Source: Bradyrhizobium sp.
GTDB lineage: Bacteria > Pseudomonadota > Alphaproteobacteria > Rhizobiales > Xanthobacteraceae
DNA length: 64,000 bases
Direction of reading: 5' to 3'
Assembly (NCBI RefSeq): GCF_022844465.1
Contig: NZ_JALHLP010000014.1
Location: 1 to 64,000, forward strand
Under the pieces are notes generated by a model. The model had not been told where the DNA came from and searched no databases. It worked only from the letters and a program-made list of their open reading frames with translations. Made by a program: the position numbers and the translations under genes. This document shows positions 1-8,809 of this stretch, one piece after another (the stretch's first letter is position 1; each line of letters begins with the position of its first letter).

Positions 1-1
1 G

Positions 2-115
2 GCGCCGGCCCCATCCGCCGCGCCGCCGCGCGCACCCGGGGCGCCCGGTGTGCCGCGCCCGCCCGGCAGTGTCGGACGATCGGCGGAGGTCCCGCCGGGC
101 AACGTCACGCGATAG
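2..115 (+). CDS. Possible 3' end of a Pro/Ala-rich protein (partial)
   Basis: One plus-strand frame is open from the window edge to a TAG at 113-115. It encodes about 37 residues dominated by Pro, Ala, Gly and Arg, as in the disordered C-terminal tails of alphaproteobacterial envelope proteins. No domain can be recognised. High GC alone can keep such a frame open, so this may be chance. The rest of the stretch up to 197 shows nothing else. Confidence 0.3.
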   Translation, partial: APAPSAAPPRAPGAPGVPRPPGSVGRSAEVPPGNVTR

Positions 116-197
116 CGACCGGAATTCCGCGATGGAGCGAAGCGCCGGCGAACCGAACTCCTAAAGCATTCCGGAAGCTTGGCTCACAGAACCTGGC

Positions 198-932
198 TCA
201 CAGGATGAGACCGCCATCGACCACGATGGTCTGGCCGATGATGTAGGACGACAGCGGCGAGGCCAGGAACAGCGCGGCGCCGGCCATGTCGGCAGGCGTG
301 CCAAGCCGCCGCAACGGGATTCGCCCCAGCGCGCCCTCGAGGCGCTTCGGATTGGCGGTGGTCGCCTTGGTCATCTTGGTGTCGACCAGCCCGGGCGCGA
401 TGCCGTTGACGCGGATGCCGTTCTCGGCCCACGCCTCGCCGAGCGTGCGGGTGAGGCCCACCGCGCCGGTCTTGGAGGCGTTGTAGGCCGGATTGCCCAT
501 GGTCGAATGATAGGCGGCGGTCGAACTGATGATGATCAGCGAACCCCTGCCGGCGCTCAGCATCGGATGAAACTTGGTCGCACAGGCCATCAGGCTCATC
601 AGATTGACCTCCAGCACCTTGCGAAAGCCGTCCATTTCGAACTCGCCGCGGCGGTAGATCACCGCGCCCTGCGCCAGCACCAGCACGTCGAGTTTCTCGA
701 ACGGCGGTTTCAATGCCTCGATCGCCGGCGGGTTGCTGACGTCGAGTTGGAAATAATCCAGACCCTTGAGATGCGAGCCTTCGTCGGGCGAATAGTCCGC
801 CGCAGACGCGCGGGTGCCGCAGACGGCGACGCGCGCGCCCTTGGCGCGAAAGGCCTGCGCGATGCCGTTGCCGATCCCGCTGGAGCCGCCCACCACCAGC
901 ACCTGCTTGCCGCTGAAATCCAGTTCGTTCAT
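198..932 (-). CDS. SDR family oxidoreductase
   Basis: Classical short-chain dehydrogenase/reductase of about 244 residues with a Rossmann fold binding NAD(P)(H). The N-terminal glycine motif GGSSGIGNG, the Ser of the IISSTAAY stretch and a YNASK catalytic Tyr/Lys pair are all present, and the C-terminus ends in the usual VVDGG. The ATG at 932 is preferred over an in-frame start at 968 because AAGGA lies about 8 nt upstream and the longer version overlaps the neighbouring gene by only a few bases. The substrate cannot be deduced. It lies downstream of a GNAT gene on the same strand and may be cotranscribed with it. Confidence 0.9.
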   Translation of the reverse strand: MNELDFSGKQVLVVGGSSGIGNGIAQAFRAKGARVAVCGTRASAADYSPDEGSHLKGLDYFQLDVSNPPAIEALKPPFEKLDVLVLAQGAVIYRRGEFEMDGFRKVLEVNLMSLMACATKFHPMLSAGRGSLIIISSTAAYHSTMGNPAYNASKTGAVGLTRTLGEAWAENGIRVNGIAPGLVDTKMTKATTANPKRLEGALGRIPLRRLGTPADMAGAALFLASPLSSYIIGQTIVVDGGLIL

Positions 933-964
933 CCCCGCGATCCTTTTCTTGTTTGGTCCTGACC

Positions 965-1477
965 TCATCCTTCGTCGAGGAACTTGGCCATAAGAACCTC
1001 ATCGTAATAACGTCCATCCTGCTTGAGGGCTCGCTTTTCGAGCCCGTATTCGACAAAGCCCATGGCGCCGTAGAGCCGGCGCGCTGCTGCGTTTTCGCTC
1101 ACCACGGTCAGTTGAACCGTCTCCACACGCCCGCGCGCATGCTCGAGAACAGCGGCGACAAGCCTTTCTCCAAGACCCAGGTTTCGACCGGCGGCTCGAA
1201 CATACATGCCCCAGAGTAGCGCCTTGTGCGCTTCCTTCGAACCTTCCTGCGCCGCATATCCGGCTATTCCCACGAGCGCCCCATCAAGGAATGCGCCGAA
1301 GACATCTGCGCGGACGACGACCGCTTCGAACCACGATAGCGGTTGCGCGTTCTCTCGCTCAAACGTGCTGCCGAAAGCCTCAGGGTTTCGCTTCAGGGCC
1401 TCCAGCCGGATATCTCTGTAGAGGCCAGCGTCCGACGGCCCCAGGTGACGGATCTGCAGGCCGCGAATACTGGTCAC
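965..1477 (-). CDS. GNAT family N-acetyltransferase
   Basis: This 170-residue protein has the GNAT layout: an N-terminal beta-alpha region, a central stretch around residues 86-110 with the acetyl-CoA pyrophosphate loop (RNLGLGERL), then SENAAARRLYGAMGF, the typical motif B with the conserved Tyr. It should transfer an acetyl group from acetyl-CoA to an amine. The acceptor is unknown. It is upstream of the SDR gene on the same strand, separated by about 30 nt, so a two-gene operon is plausible. Confidence 0.85.
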   Translation of the reverse strand: MTSIRGLQIRHLGPSDAGLYRDIRLEALKRNPEAFGSTFERENAQPLSWFEAVVVRADVFGAFLDGALVGIAGYAAQEGSKEAHKALLWGMYVRAAGRNLGLGERLVAAVLEHARGRVETVQLTVVSENAAARRLYGAMGFVEYGLEKRALKQDGRYYDEVLMAKFLDEG

Positions 1478-1572
1478 GTTTGCACCTCGTTTTGCCTTCG
1501 TTGACCTCTCTGCGGATCGGTGACAGCCTTGTCAATCCAGCAACGCAATCAGCATCCTGTCCGGGTCCCATC

Positions 1573-2352
1573 ATGTCAGATTTCAAGCAGCTCAGCCGTT
1601 CGGTCAAAGGCCTGACCGTCCTCGTCACCGGCGCCGCCAGCGGCATGGGGCACGCCACGGCGCGGGTTTTCGCCGCCGATGGCGCCAACGTCGCCGTCAC
1701 CGATATCAACGCCGAGGCGACCCAGGCCGTCGCCGGCGGGATCGCGGCAAGCGGCGGCAGCGCAAGAGCGTGGACGCTCGACGTCGCCGACCGCGACAAC
1801 ATCATCGCCGTCGTCGACGACGTCGCGGCGCATTTCGGCGGGCTCGACATCGTCGTCAACAATGCCGGCATCTCCGTGCGGGTCGCGATCGACGACGCGG
1901 GCTATGAGGACGCCTGGGCCCGGGGCCTGGCCGTGATGCTGACCGCGCACCCCCGCATCATCCGCGCCGCGCTGCCCTACCTGCGCCAATCGAAATCGCC
2001 GCGGATCGTCAACATCGCCTCCACCGAGGCGCTCGGCGCCACCGCCCTGCACAGCCCCTACTCCGCCGCCAAGGCCGGCGTGGTCGGCCTTACCCGTTCG
2101 CTCGCGGTCGAGCTTGGCCGCAACGGCATCACCGTGAACTGCATTTGCCCGGGACCTATCACCACCGGCATGACCGCCCGGATCGCCGACGAGCACAAGG
2201 CGATCTACGCAAGACGCCGGACCGCACTCGGCCGCTATGGAGACCCCGAGGAAGTGGCGCACATGACGCTGAGCCTGTGCCTGCCGGCCGCCTCGTTCCT
2301 GACCGGCGCGGTGATTCCCGTGGACGGCGGGTTGATGGCGCGAAACGCTTAG
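1573..2352 (+). CDS. SDR family oxidoreductase
   Basis: NAD(P)-dependent short-chain dehydrogenase of 259 residues. It shows TGAASGMGHA at the nucleotide-binding turn, NNAG near residue 95, the catalytic Ser in NIASTEA and YSAAK as the Tyr/Lys pair, ending with VDGG. The reading frame is open far upstream, but the ATG at 1573 places the glycine motif at the usual distance from the N-terminus. A TfdA-like dioxygenase gene follows about 100 nt downstream, so the two may act on one aromatic or aryloxy substrate; that is inference from position only. Confidence 0.88.
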   Translation: MSDFKQLSRSVKGLTVLVTGAASGMGHATARVFAADGANVAVTDINAEATQAVAGGIAASGGSARAWTLDVADRDNIIAVVDDVAAHFGGLDIVVNNAGISVRVAIDDAGYEDAWARGLAVMLTAHPRIIRAALPYLRQSKSPRIVNIASTEALGATALHSPYSAAKAGVVGLTRSLAVELGRNGITVNCICPGPITTGMTARIADEHKAIYARRRTALGRYGDPEEVAHMTLSLCLPAASFLTGAVIPVDGGLMARNA

Positions 2353-2450
2353 CGGACATGCGTTCGCGGCGTTGACTTGGGCGTGTCCGGGAGTAGTTTT
2401 TCCTGCAATCGGAGCGGGACGAACCGCCCGCCGCTTTCAGGAGAAACACC

Positions 2451-3338
2451 ATGACGGTCACGATCCGGCAGCTTCATCCGGTGTTCTTCGGCGAGGTCTC
2501 GGGCGTTGATCTGCGCAAGCCCCTGACCCCGCAGGAGGCGGCGGACATCGAGGCCGGCATGGACAAATATGCCGTGCTGCTGTTCCGCAACCAGGACATC
2601 ACCGACGAGCAGCAACTGGCCTTCGCGCTGAACTTCGGCGAGCGCGAGAGCGCGCGCGGCGGCACCGTGACCAAGAAGGAAGACTATCGGCTGACGTCGG
2701 GGCTGAACGACGTCTCCAACCTCGGCAAGGACGGCAAGCCGTTGCCGCGCGACAGCCGCACCCATCTGTTCAACCTCGGCAATTGCCTCTGGCATTCCGA
2801 CAGCTCTTTCCGCCCGATCCCGGCCAAATTCTCGCTGCTGTCCGCGCGGGTGGTGAACCCCAAGGGCGGCAACACCGAGTTCGCCGACATGCGCGCGGCC
2901 TATGACGCGCTCGACGACGACACCAAGGCCGAAATCGAGGACATGATCTGCGAGCACTCGCTGATGTATTCGCGCGGCTCGCTCGGCTTCATGGATTACA
3001 CCGACGAGGAAAAGCAGATGTTCAAGCCGGTGCTGCAGCGGCTGGTGCGCACCCATCCGGTGCATCGCCGCAAGTCGCTGTATCTGTCCTCGCACGCGGG
3101 CGCCATCAGGGGCATGAGCGTGCCCGAGGCGCGGCTGTTGCTGCGCGATCTGACCGAGCACGCCACCCAGCGGGAGTTCGTCCATGTCCACAAATGGACG
3201 CTGCATGACCTTGTCATGTGGGACAATCGCCAGACCATGCATCGGGTCCGGCGCTACGACCAGTCGCAACCGCGCGACATGCGCCGCGCTACGGTTGCGG
3301 GTACCGAACCGACGGTGACCCAGCAGGCGGCGGAGTAG
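2451..3338 (+). CDS. TauD/TfdA-family Fe(II)/2-oxoglutarate dioxygenase, TfdA-like
   Basis: The 295-residue product belongs to the alpha-ketoglutarate-dependent dioxygenases. The iron ligands are visible as H115 and D117 in LWHSDSSF and H264 in WDNRQTMHRVRRY; an Arg in RDMRR (275-279) would bind the 2-oxoglutarate carboxylate. Several blocks (GGNTEFADMRAAYDAL, EHATQREFV, LVMWDNR) closely match my recollection of 2,4-dichlorophenoxyacetate dioxygenase TfdA. TfdA-alpha homologues are known in Bradyrhizobium, many not from 2,4-D degraders. A sensible start follows AGGAGAAACACC. The true substrate could be another aryloxyalkanoate, a cinnamate-type compound or a sulfonate. Confidence 0.85.
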   Translation: MTVTIRQLHPVFFGEVSGVDLRKPLTPQEAADIEAGMDKYAVLLFRNQDITDEQQLAFALNFGERESARGGTVTKKEDYRLTSGLNDVSNLGKDGKPLPRDSRTHLFNLGNCLWHSDSSFRPIPAKFSLLSARVVNPKGGNTEFADMRAAYDALDDDTKAEIEDMICEHSLMYSRGSLGFMDYTDEEKQMFKPVLQRLVRTHPVHRRKSLYLSSHAGAIRGMSVPEARLLLRDLTEHATQREFVHVHKWTLHDLVMWDNRQTMHRVRRYDQSQPRDMRRATVAGTEPTVTQQAAE

Positions 3339-3403
3339 AAACGTTGTCGCCCGCGGAGCCGGTCGATCCAGTAGACCCGGTCGTTGAAAATTGCGAATGC
3401 TGG

Positions 3404-3440
3404 TGATTACTGGATGCCCCGCTTTCGCGGGGCATGACGG
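3404..3440. repeat. Half of a Bradyrhizobium-type palindromic repeat
   Basis: A short hairpin (TGCCCCGCTTTCGCGGGGCA core) follows TTACTGGA. It resembles one arm of the larger element at 51634-51734, where a similar GCGGGGTATCCAGTA arrangement occurs. It lies between the dioxygenase and the converging yqgE-like gene. It has no T-run, so it is not an obvious terminator. Confidence 0.6.
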
Positions 3441-3445
3441 CCGGG

Positions 3446-4096
3446 CTACGCGTGCCCGGCCTGGTTCGACAGCATGCCGGGATCGATCCCGATCTTGCGC
3501 AGCGCGCGCTGGTATTTTTCATCGACGTCGGCGCCGAAGATCAGGTCCGGATCGGCGTCGCAATGCAGCCAGCCATTGTGCTGGATCTCGTTTTCGAGCT
3601 GCCCCGGCGCCCAGCCGGCATAGCCCAATGCCAGGATCGCGTGCTTGGGTCCCGCACCCCTGGCGATCGCCTTGAGGATATCGACGGTCGCGGTCAGGCA
3701 AATGCCGCCATCGATGTTGAGCGTCGCATCCTTGATGAAGAAATCGCTCGAATGCAGCACGAAGCCGCGGCCGGTATCGACCGGACCGCCCTTCAGCACC
3801 TTCATGGTTTCGGCGTTCTCCGGCAGCTTGATCTGGTCCGCCTTCTCGATGATTTCGAGCTGCACCAGCAATCCGGGAAAATCGATGCTTCCGGCCGGGC
3901 GATTGACGATGATTCCCATCGCCCCTTCGGACGAGTGCGCGCACATGTAGATGACGGAGCGCTCGAAACGCGGATCGCCCATGACCGGCATGGCAATCAG
4001 CAGCTGGCCGTCCAGATAGCCGTCGTCGGACGCATTGTCGCCAATACCGGCGGCTTTGCGGCGAACGGGCTTCGGTGTCTTGCCTTCAGGGCTCAT
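3446..4096 (-). CDS. YqgE/AlgH family protein (DUF179)
   Basis: Cytoplasmic protein of 216 residues from the ATG at 4096. It shows the family's characteristic stretches: YLDGQLLIAMPVMGDPRFE near the N-terminus, then GAMGIIVNRP, GGPVDTGRGFVLHS and LGYAGWAPGQLENEI. The family is widespread in proteobacteria; the name AlgH comes from an alginate-related locus in Pseudomonas, but the biochemical role is unresolved. An in-frame start at 4192 would add a non-conserved 32 residues, so the shorter form is chosen. It is divergent from the DsbD-N-like gene at 4233. Confidence 0.9.
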   Translation of the reverse strand: MSPEGKTPKPVRRKAAGIGDNASDDGYLDGQLLIAMPVMGDPRFERSVIYMCAHSSEGAMGIIVNRPAGSIDFPGLLVQLEIIEKADQIKLPENAETMKVLKGGPVDTGRGFVLHSSDFFIKDATLNIDGGICLTATVDILKAIARGAGPKHAILALGYAGWAPGQLENEIQHNGWLHCDADPDLIFGADVDEKYQRALRKIGIDPGMLSNQAGHA

Positions 4097-4232
4097 CCGC
4101 AAAGGCCTCTCATCATGGTTGATATCCTGATATCGGGTGCGGTTACTGTCAATCAACCATCCACCGCCATTTCGGCTGGCGATCACACGCAATTCAATGG
4201 TTTGCGCCCGGACTTGCCTGTAAAGGTGTCAC

Positions 4233-5072
4233 ATGAACGTGACAGTTCCCTTGCGTACCCTCCTGGGTGTCGCCGCCTCGGTGGTTGCCGCCTGTGCGAC
4301 GATAGAGGTTCGCGCCGAGGACGCCTCGCCCTGGCAACGCGATACGCATTCCGCCCTCCGGTTGCTGGCGGGATCGCGTAGCGGCGCAGTGCTGCTGGGC
4401 GGCGTCGCCATCCAGTTGCAGCCGGGCTACAAGACCTACTGGCGGACACCCGGAGATTCCGGCGTCCCGCCCCGCTTCGACTTCTCCAAGTCGGACAATG
4501 TTGATTCCGTCACCGTGTTGTGGCCGGCGCCCACGAAGTTCGACGACGGCGCCGGCGGCACGGCGCTGGGCTACAAGCGGCAGGTCGTGCTGCCGCTGCG
4601 GATTGTGGCGAAAAGCGCCGACAAACCCGTGACGCTGCGCGCCCACATCAGTTACGCGGTTTGCGACAAGCTCTGTATTCCCGTCGAGGCTAACGCCGAA
4701 CTCGCCTTTGCCAGCGTCGCCAGCACCGAGGACGGGGCGCTTTCCGAAGCGCTCAATGCGGTGCCGAAGCCCGCCAATGTCGGCGATCCCAACCCGCTGA
4801 CCATCCGCGGCGTCAGGCGCGAGGGCAAGACCAGCGTGCTGGTCGATGTCGCCGCGCCCGACGCGCGCGACGTCAGCCTGTTCGTGGAGGGACCGACAGC
4901 GGACTGGGCGCTGCCGATTCCACGGCTCGTCGACCCTGCCTCGCCCGGCATGAAGCGCTTTGCCTTTGAACTCGAGGGCCTGCCGCCCGGCATCAGCCCT
5001 GACGGCGCCGCGCTCAAGCTGACGCTGGTCGGCGGCGACCGCGCCTATGAATTCAATGTCACCTTGAATTGA
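4233..5072 (+). CDS. Periplasmic protein with a DsbD N-terminal-like domain
   Basis: The 279-residue product starts with a hydrophobic signal sequence cleaved near VRAEDA. The remainder matches the thiol:disulfide interchange DsbD N-terminal domain type (IgG-like fold): GYKTYWRTPGDSGVPP, a central strand region and the YAVCDKLCIPVEA segment with two Cys separated by four residues. In DsbD this Cys pair accepts electrons from the membrane domain. Here there is no transmembrane or thioredoxin domain, so it is a stand-alone periplasmic module. Partners cannot be identified from the window. Confidence 0.85.
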   Translation: MNVTVPLRTLLGVAASVVAACATIEVRAEDASPWQRDTHSALRLLAGSRSGAVLLGGVAIQLQPGYKTYWRTPGDSGVPPRFDFSKSDNVDSVTVLWPAPTKFDDGAGGTALGYKRQVVLPLRIVAKSADKPVTLRAHISYAVCDKLCIPVEANAELAFASVASTEDGALSEALNAVPKPANVGDPNPLTIRGVRREGKTSVLVDVAAPDARDVSLFVEGPTADWALPIPRLVDPASPGMKRFAFELEGLPPGISPDGAALKLTLVGGDRAYEFNVTLN

Positions 5073-5079
5073 CCCAAAG

Positions 5080-5180
5080 GGTCATTCCGGGGCGCACGAA
5101 GTGCGAACCCGGAATCTCGAGATTCTCAGGTGCGCAATTGCGCACCGTAGTTCGATGCTCCGCATCGCCCCGGAATGACC
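5080..5180. repeat. Palindromic intergenic repeat, type A
   Basis: Perfect 14-bp terminal inverted repeats (GGTCATTCCGGGGC at 5080-5093 and its complement at 5167-5180) enclose a 73-bp interior. The same design, with the same core arms and a shared CGAACCCGGAATCTCGAGAT-like interior, occurs at 49589-49687. It sits 8 bp after the stop codon of the DsbD-N-like gene and is probably a non-coding dispersed element. Confidence 0.85.
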
Positions 5181-5185
5181 AATGC

Positions 5186-5217
5186 GAAGAATGCTCACCC
5201 AGAAGAATGCTCACCCA
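5186..5217. repeat. 16-bp perfect tandem duplication
   Basis: GAAGAATGCTCACCCA occurs twice head to tail, 5 bp beyond the right arm of the type A repeat and upstream of the flippase gene. It looks like a local slippage or target-site-like duplication. Confidence 0.85.
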
Positions 5218-5299
5218 ACCGAATCTTAACGACTCGTTGATACATCCGGCCATCGCCGCCGTCGCGCGGCGCATTTCGGGATGTTCCGGTTTGGCCGTG

Positions 5300-6658
5300 A
5301 TGGATCCGCAATCCGCAACCGCTTCGCCCGCCGGCCCGATCGCGCGGCTGCGCGCCCTGCTGGGCGGCTCCAGCGAGGCTTCGGTCACCAGGCGGCTCGC
5401 CGGCACGATATTCATCATCCGCGCGGTCAGCGCGGCGCTGGCCTATTTCGCCCAGATCCTTCTCGCGCGCTGGATGGGCGGCTCTGATTACGGCATCTAC
5501 GTCTACGTCTGGACCTGGGTGCTGCTGCTCGGCAGCATGATGGATTTCGGCATCGCGGTGTCGGCGCAGAAGATCATTCCGGAACACCGCACCCGCGGCG
5601 AACATGCGCTGCTGCGCGGCTTCCTGTCCGGCAGCCGCTGGATGACGTTCGCGGTCTCCGCCGTCGCCTCGCTGCTGCTGGCCGGCCTCGTGAAGGTATT
5701 GTCGCCCTGGATCGACGCCAACACCATCGTCCCGCTCTATGTCGGCTGCCTCACACTGCCGGCGTTCGTGCTCGCCAATACCCAGGACGGCATCGCCCGC
5801 TCGCATGACTGGATGCGGCTCGGCCTGATCCCGCAATTCATCGCGCGCCAGTCGCTGATCGTCGGCCTGACCGCCGGCGCCTTCGCGCTCGGCTTCGATC
5901 TCGGCGCCACCGCCGCGATGCTGGCAAGCGCCGCCGCGGTCTGGATCGCGATGATCGGCCAGATGATCGTGCTCAACCGCAGGCTCGGCCGCCATGTCGA
6001 GCCGGGCCCCAGGGCCTATGACTTCCGCGGCTGGCTTGCGGTCTCGCTGCCCATCCTGATGGTCGAAGGCTTCTACCTCTTGCTGTCCTACACCGACATA
6101 TTGCTGCTGCAGCAATTCCGTTCATCGGAAGAGGTCGGCGTCTATTTCGCCGTGGTGAAGACGCTCGCGCTGGTCTCCTTCATTCACTATGCGATGGCGG
6201 CGACGACCGCGCACCGCTTTGCCGAGTATCATGCGCTCGGCGACAAGGCGCGGCTGGCAGCCTATGTGACGCACGCGATCCAGTGGACGTTCTGGCCGTC
6301 ACTGGCGGCGACCATCGTGCTGCTGGCGCTGGGCAAACCGCTGCTGTGGCTGTTCGGTCCGACATTCGTCGCGGGTTACGACATCATGTTCATTGCCGCC
6401 GTCGGACTCCTGGTGCGCTCCGCGATCGGCCCGGTCGAGCGGCTGCTCAACATGCTCGGCCATCAGCATATCTGCGCCCTGGCCTATGGCCTGACCTTTG
6501 TCCTGAACGTGGCGCTGTGCCTGATGCTGGTGCCTCGCTACGGCGGCCACGGCGCGGCGGCCGCGACCTCGATGGCGCTGGCGTTCGAGACCGCGCTCCT
6601 GTTCTGGATCGTGCGCAAGCGGCTCGGGATGCACGTGCTGGCGTTCGGCAAGCGCTGA
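5300..6658 (+). CDS. Polysaccharide biosynthesis flippase (Wzx/MATE-like membrane protein)
   Basis: Integral membrane protein of 452 residues with about 12 hydrophobic segments, typical of the MOP (MurJ/Wzx) flippase superfamily that moves lipid-linked sugars across the inner membrane. The region LARWMGGSDYGIYVYVWTW at the second helix and GPTFVAGYDIMFIAAVGLL later are characteristic. The ATG at 5300 gives a normal short N-terminus; the frame stays open upstream through the tandem duplication and the palindromic repeat, so an earlier start (for example near 5208) cannot be excluded. No glycosyltransferase genes are adjacent, so the exported glycan is unknown. Confidence 0.88.
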   Translation: MDPQSATASPAGPIARLRALLGGSSEASVTRRLAGTIFIIRAVSAALAYFAQILLARWMGGSDYGIYVYVWTWVLLLGSMMDFGIAVSAQKIIPEHRTRGEHALLRGFLSGSRWMTFAVSAVASLLLAGLVKVLSPWIDANTIVPLYVGCLTLPAFVLANTQDGIARSHDWMRLGLIPQFIARQSLIVGLTAGAFALGFDLGATAAMLASAAAVWIAMIGQMIVLNRRLGRHVEPGPRAYDFRGWLAVSLPILMVEGFYLLLSYTDILLLQQFRSSEEVGVYFAVVKTLALVSFIHYAMAATTAHRFAEYHALGDKARLAAYVTHAIQWTFWPSLAATIVLLALGKPLLWLFGPTFVAGYDIMFIAAVGLLVRSAIGPVERLLNMLGHQHICALAYGLTFVLNVALCLMLVPRYGGHGAAAATSMALAFETALLFWIVRKRLGMHVLAFGKR

Positions 6659-6701
6659 TCCGAACAAGGCGCTGTCGGCCTTGCTCGAAAGCCGTGCGAC
6701 G

Positions 6702-7490
6702 CTACGCGGCGGTCCATCCGCCGTCGATCGAGAGGTTGGCGCCGGTGATCTGGGCGGCGTCGTCGCCGCACAGGAACAGCGCCAGCGCGGCAACCTGCTC
6801 GGAGGTCACGAACTCCTTGGTCGGCTGCGCCGTCAGCAATACGTCCTGGATGACCTGCTGCTTGGTGAGGCTGCGCGCCTTCATGGTGTCGGGAATCTGC
6901 TTCTCGACCAGCGGCGTCCAGACATAGCCCGGGCTGATGCAGTTGCAGGTGATCTTGAAGGTCGCAAGCTCCAGCGCCACCGTCTTGGTGAGGCCGGCGA
7001 TGCCGTGCTTGGCCGAGACGTAGGCCGACTTGAACGGCGAGGCAACCAGCGAATGCGCGGAAGCCGTGTTGATGATGCGGCCCCAGCCGCGCTTCTTCAT
7101 GCCGGGGACGACGGCGCGAATGGCATGAAATGCCGCCGACAGGTTGATCGCGATGATCGCATCCCATTTCTCGATCGGAAACTCCTCGACCGGCGACACG
7201 AACTGGATGCCGGCATTGTTGACGAGGATGTCGACCGAACCGAAAGCGCTCTCGCCGAGCGCGATCATTTCGGCGATCTCGGCGGGCCTGGCCATGTCGG
7301 CGGGCGAATGCAGGGCGCGGACCTTGAAATCGGTCTCGATGCCCGATCGCTCGCGCTCGATATCGGCCGGCACGCCCATGCCGTTGAGAACGATATTGGC
7401 GCCGGCGCCGGCGAACGCCCGCGCATAGGCCAGCCCGATGCCGCTGGTGGAGCCGGTCACGACCGCGGTCTTGCCTTTCAGCGAACCCAT
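6702..7490 (-). CDS. bdhA: 3-hydroxybutyrate dehydrogenase
   Basis: SDR enzyme of 262 residues interconverting 3-hydroxybutyrate and acetoacetate with NAD, a step of polyhydroxybutyrate or ketone-body use. It has TGSTSGIGLAYA, NNAGIQFV, NTASAHSL and YVSAKHG with the catalytic Tyr/Lys. The 3-hydroxybutyrate dehydrogenase signature is supported by the segment HSLVASPFKSAYVSAKHGI and the C-terminal Q-rich lid followed by DGGWTAA. The ATG at 7490 is preferred over a GTG at 7499 because AGGAG lies 8 nt upstream. That Shine-Dalgarno lies within the last codons of the preceding patatin gene, so translational coupling is likely. Confidence 0.9.
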   Translation of the reverse strand: MGSLKGKTAVVTGSTSGIGLAYARAFAGAGANIVLNGMGVPADIERERSGIETDFKVRALHSPADMARPAEIAEMIALGESAFGSVDILVNNAGIQFVSPVEEFPIEKWDAIIAINLSAAFHAIRAVVPGMKKRGWGRIINTASAHSLVASPFKSAYVSAKHGIAGLTKTVALELATFKITCNCISPGYVWTPLVEKQIPDTMKARSLTKQQVIQDVLLTAQPTKEFVTSEQVAALALFLCGDDAAQITGANLSIDGGWTAA

Positions 7491-7495
7491 TCCAT

Positions 7496-8683
7496 TCACT
7501 CCTGCTTTTCTTTAGAGGCCGGGGAATCGTCCCGCGTCATGTCGTAGGTCATCATGGTCTCCTGGGGTTGCGGACGTTCCAGCCAATCCTTGTGGCGCAT
7601 CGACAAATGAACGTCGCGAACGCCGGCTTCCCAGTGTTCGACCATGCCGACATGGGAAAAGTCGTAATCCTTGGACGAGGATTCGTGGATCTTGCTGCGG
7701 TAGATCAGATGCACCACGGTAACGGTGTTTTCCTTGGCCGCGTTGCACAGGATCTCCACCGACGGATCGTTCCTGAGATCATCGGGCAGCTTTGCCAGCA
7801 GGTCGCGTAGCGCCTTGCGCGTGTTGTGTACCTGCTTGTTCTTGTCGGTGTTCAGGCGGGTGCGGCTGGAGTAGCGGATGTCTTTCTCGCGCTCGGCGGC
7901 GTCCAGCAACGAGGTCGGCAATTCGCCGCGGGCGCTGAACAGGTCGATCTGGAAGATCAGAAGGTCGCGGCGGGTTTCCTCGACCAGCACGTAGTCGAGC
8001 GGGGTGTTGGAAGCGATGCCGCCGTCCCAATAATGCTCGCCCTCGATTTCGACGGCAGGAAATCCCGGCGGCAGCGCGCCGGAAGCCATGATGTGCTCGG
8101 GCCCGATCTTCTTGCCGAGCTTCCTGAACTCGAAGTTGTCGAAGTATCTGAAATTGCCCGACGTGACACCAACCGCGCCGACGCTCAGCCGGGTCTTCAG
8201 GTCGTTGATGCGGTCGAAATCGACCAGCCGTTCCAGCGTCTTCTTCAGCGGCGCGGTGTCGTAATAGCTCTGCGATTGCGGGCTGCCCGGCGGCCACAGC
8301 GGCGCCGGGGGAATCCGCGGCGTGAAGAATCCGGGCACGCCGAAAGTGGCGATCAACGCCGCGCTGGCCTCGTTGAACAGCGAGCGCGCGCGGTCGCCCG
8401 GCGCGACCGGCTTCCATGGCACCGGCGAGGACACCATCTCCCAGAATTCCTTCAGCCGCTCGACGCGCGTCTCGCCTTCGTTACCGGCAATGATCGCGGC
8501 GTTGATGGCGCCGATCGAAATGCCCGCGATCCAGTCCGGCTCGAACCCCGCGCCGCACAACGCCTGATAGGCGCCGGCCTGATAGGAGCCGAGCGCGCCG
8601 CCGCCCTGCAGCACCAGCACGCGCTGCGCGTTGGCGGGCGTGGTTGCCGGCGGCAAACTTGAAGAATCCATCGTGACCGTCAA
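7496..8683 (-). CDS. Patatin-like phospholipase family protein
   Basis: Acyl hydrolase of 395 residues with the patatin Ser-Asp dyad. The oxyanion glycine loop is LQGGGALGSYQAG (about 26-37), the nucleophile is S56 in GISIG and the Asp is D220 in YWDGGIASN. The C-terminal part after residue 280 matches the extension common in rhizobial patatins (DUF3734-type). It is immediately upstream of bdhA with a stop-to-start gap of only 5 nt. A joint role in lipid or polyhydroxybutyrate turnover is an inference from this coupling. Confidence 0.9.
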   Translation of the reverse strand: MTVTMDSSSLPPATTPANAQRVLVLQGGGALGSYQAGAYQALCGAGFEPDWIAGISIGAINAAIIAGNEGETRVERLKEFWEMVSSPVPWKPVAPGDRARSLFNEASAALIATFGVPGFFTPRIPPAPLWPPGSPQSQSYYDTAPLKKTLERLVDFDRINDLKTRLSVGAVGVTSGNFRYFDNFEFRKLGKKIGPEHIMASGALPPGFPAVEIEGEHYWDGGIASNTPLDYVLVEETRRDLLIFQIDLFSARGELPTSLLDAAEREKDIRYSSRTRLNTDKNKQVHNTRKALRDLLAKLPDDLRNDPSVEILCNAAKENTVTVVHLIYRSKIHESSSKDYDFSHVGMVEHWEAGVRDVHLSMRHKDWLERPQPQETMMTYDMTRDDSPASKEKQE

Positions 8684-8809
8684 TCAGAAGGCAATGATGC
8701 CGGCACCGTGGCGGCAGTTCGCGACGGCGTCAATTAACGACAACGAAAGCAGGGATCAAGTCGGGTTTATCGCCCGGGCTCGGGCGGGAGGCCCGTAAAT
8801 ACATCGGCT

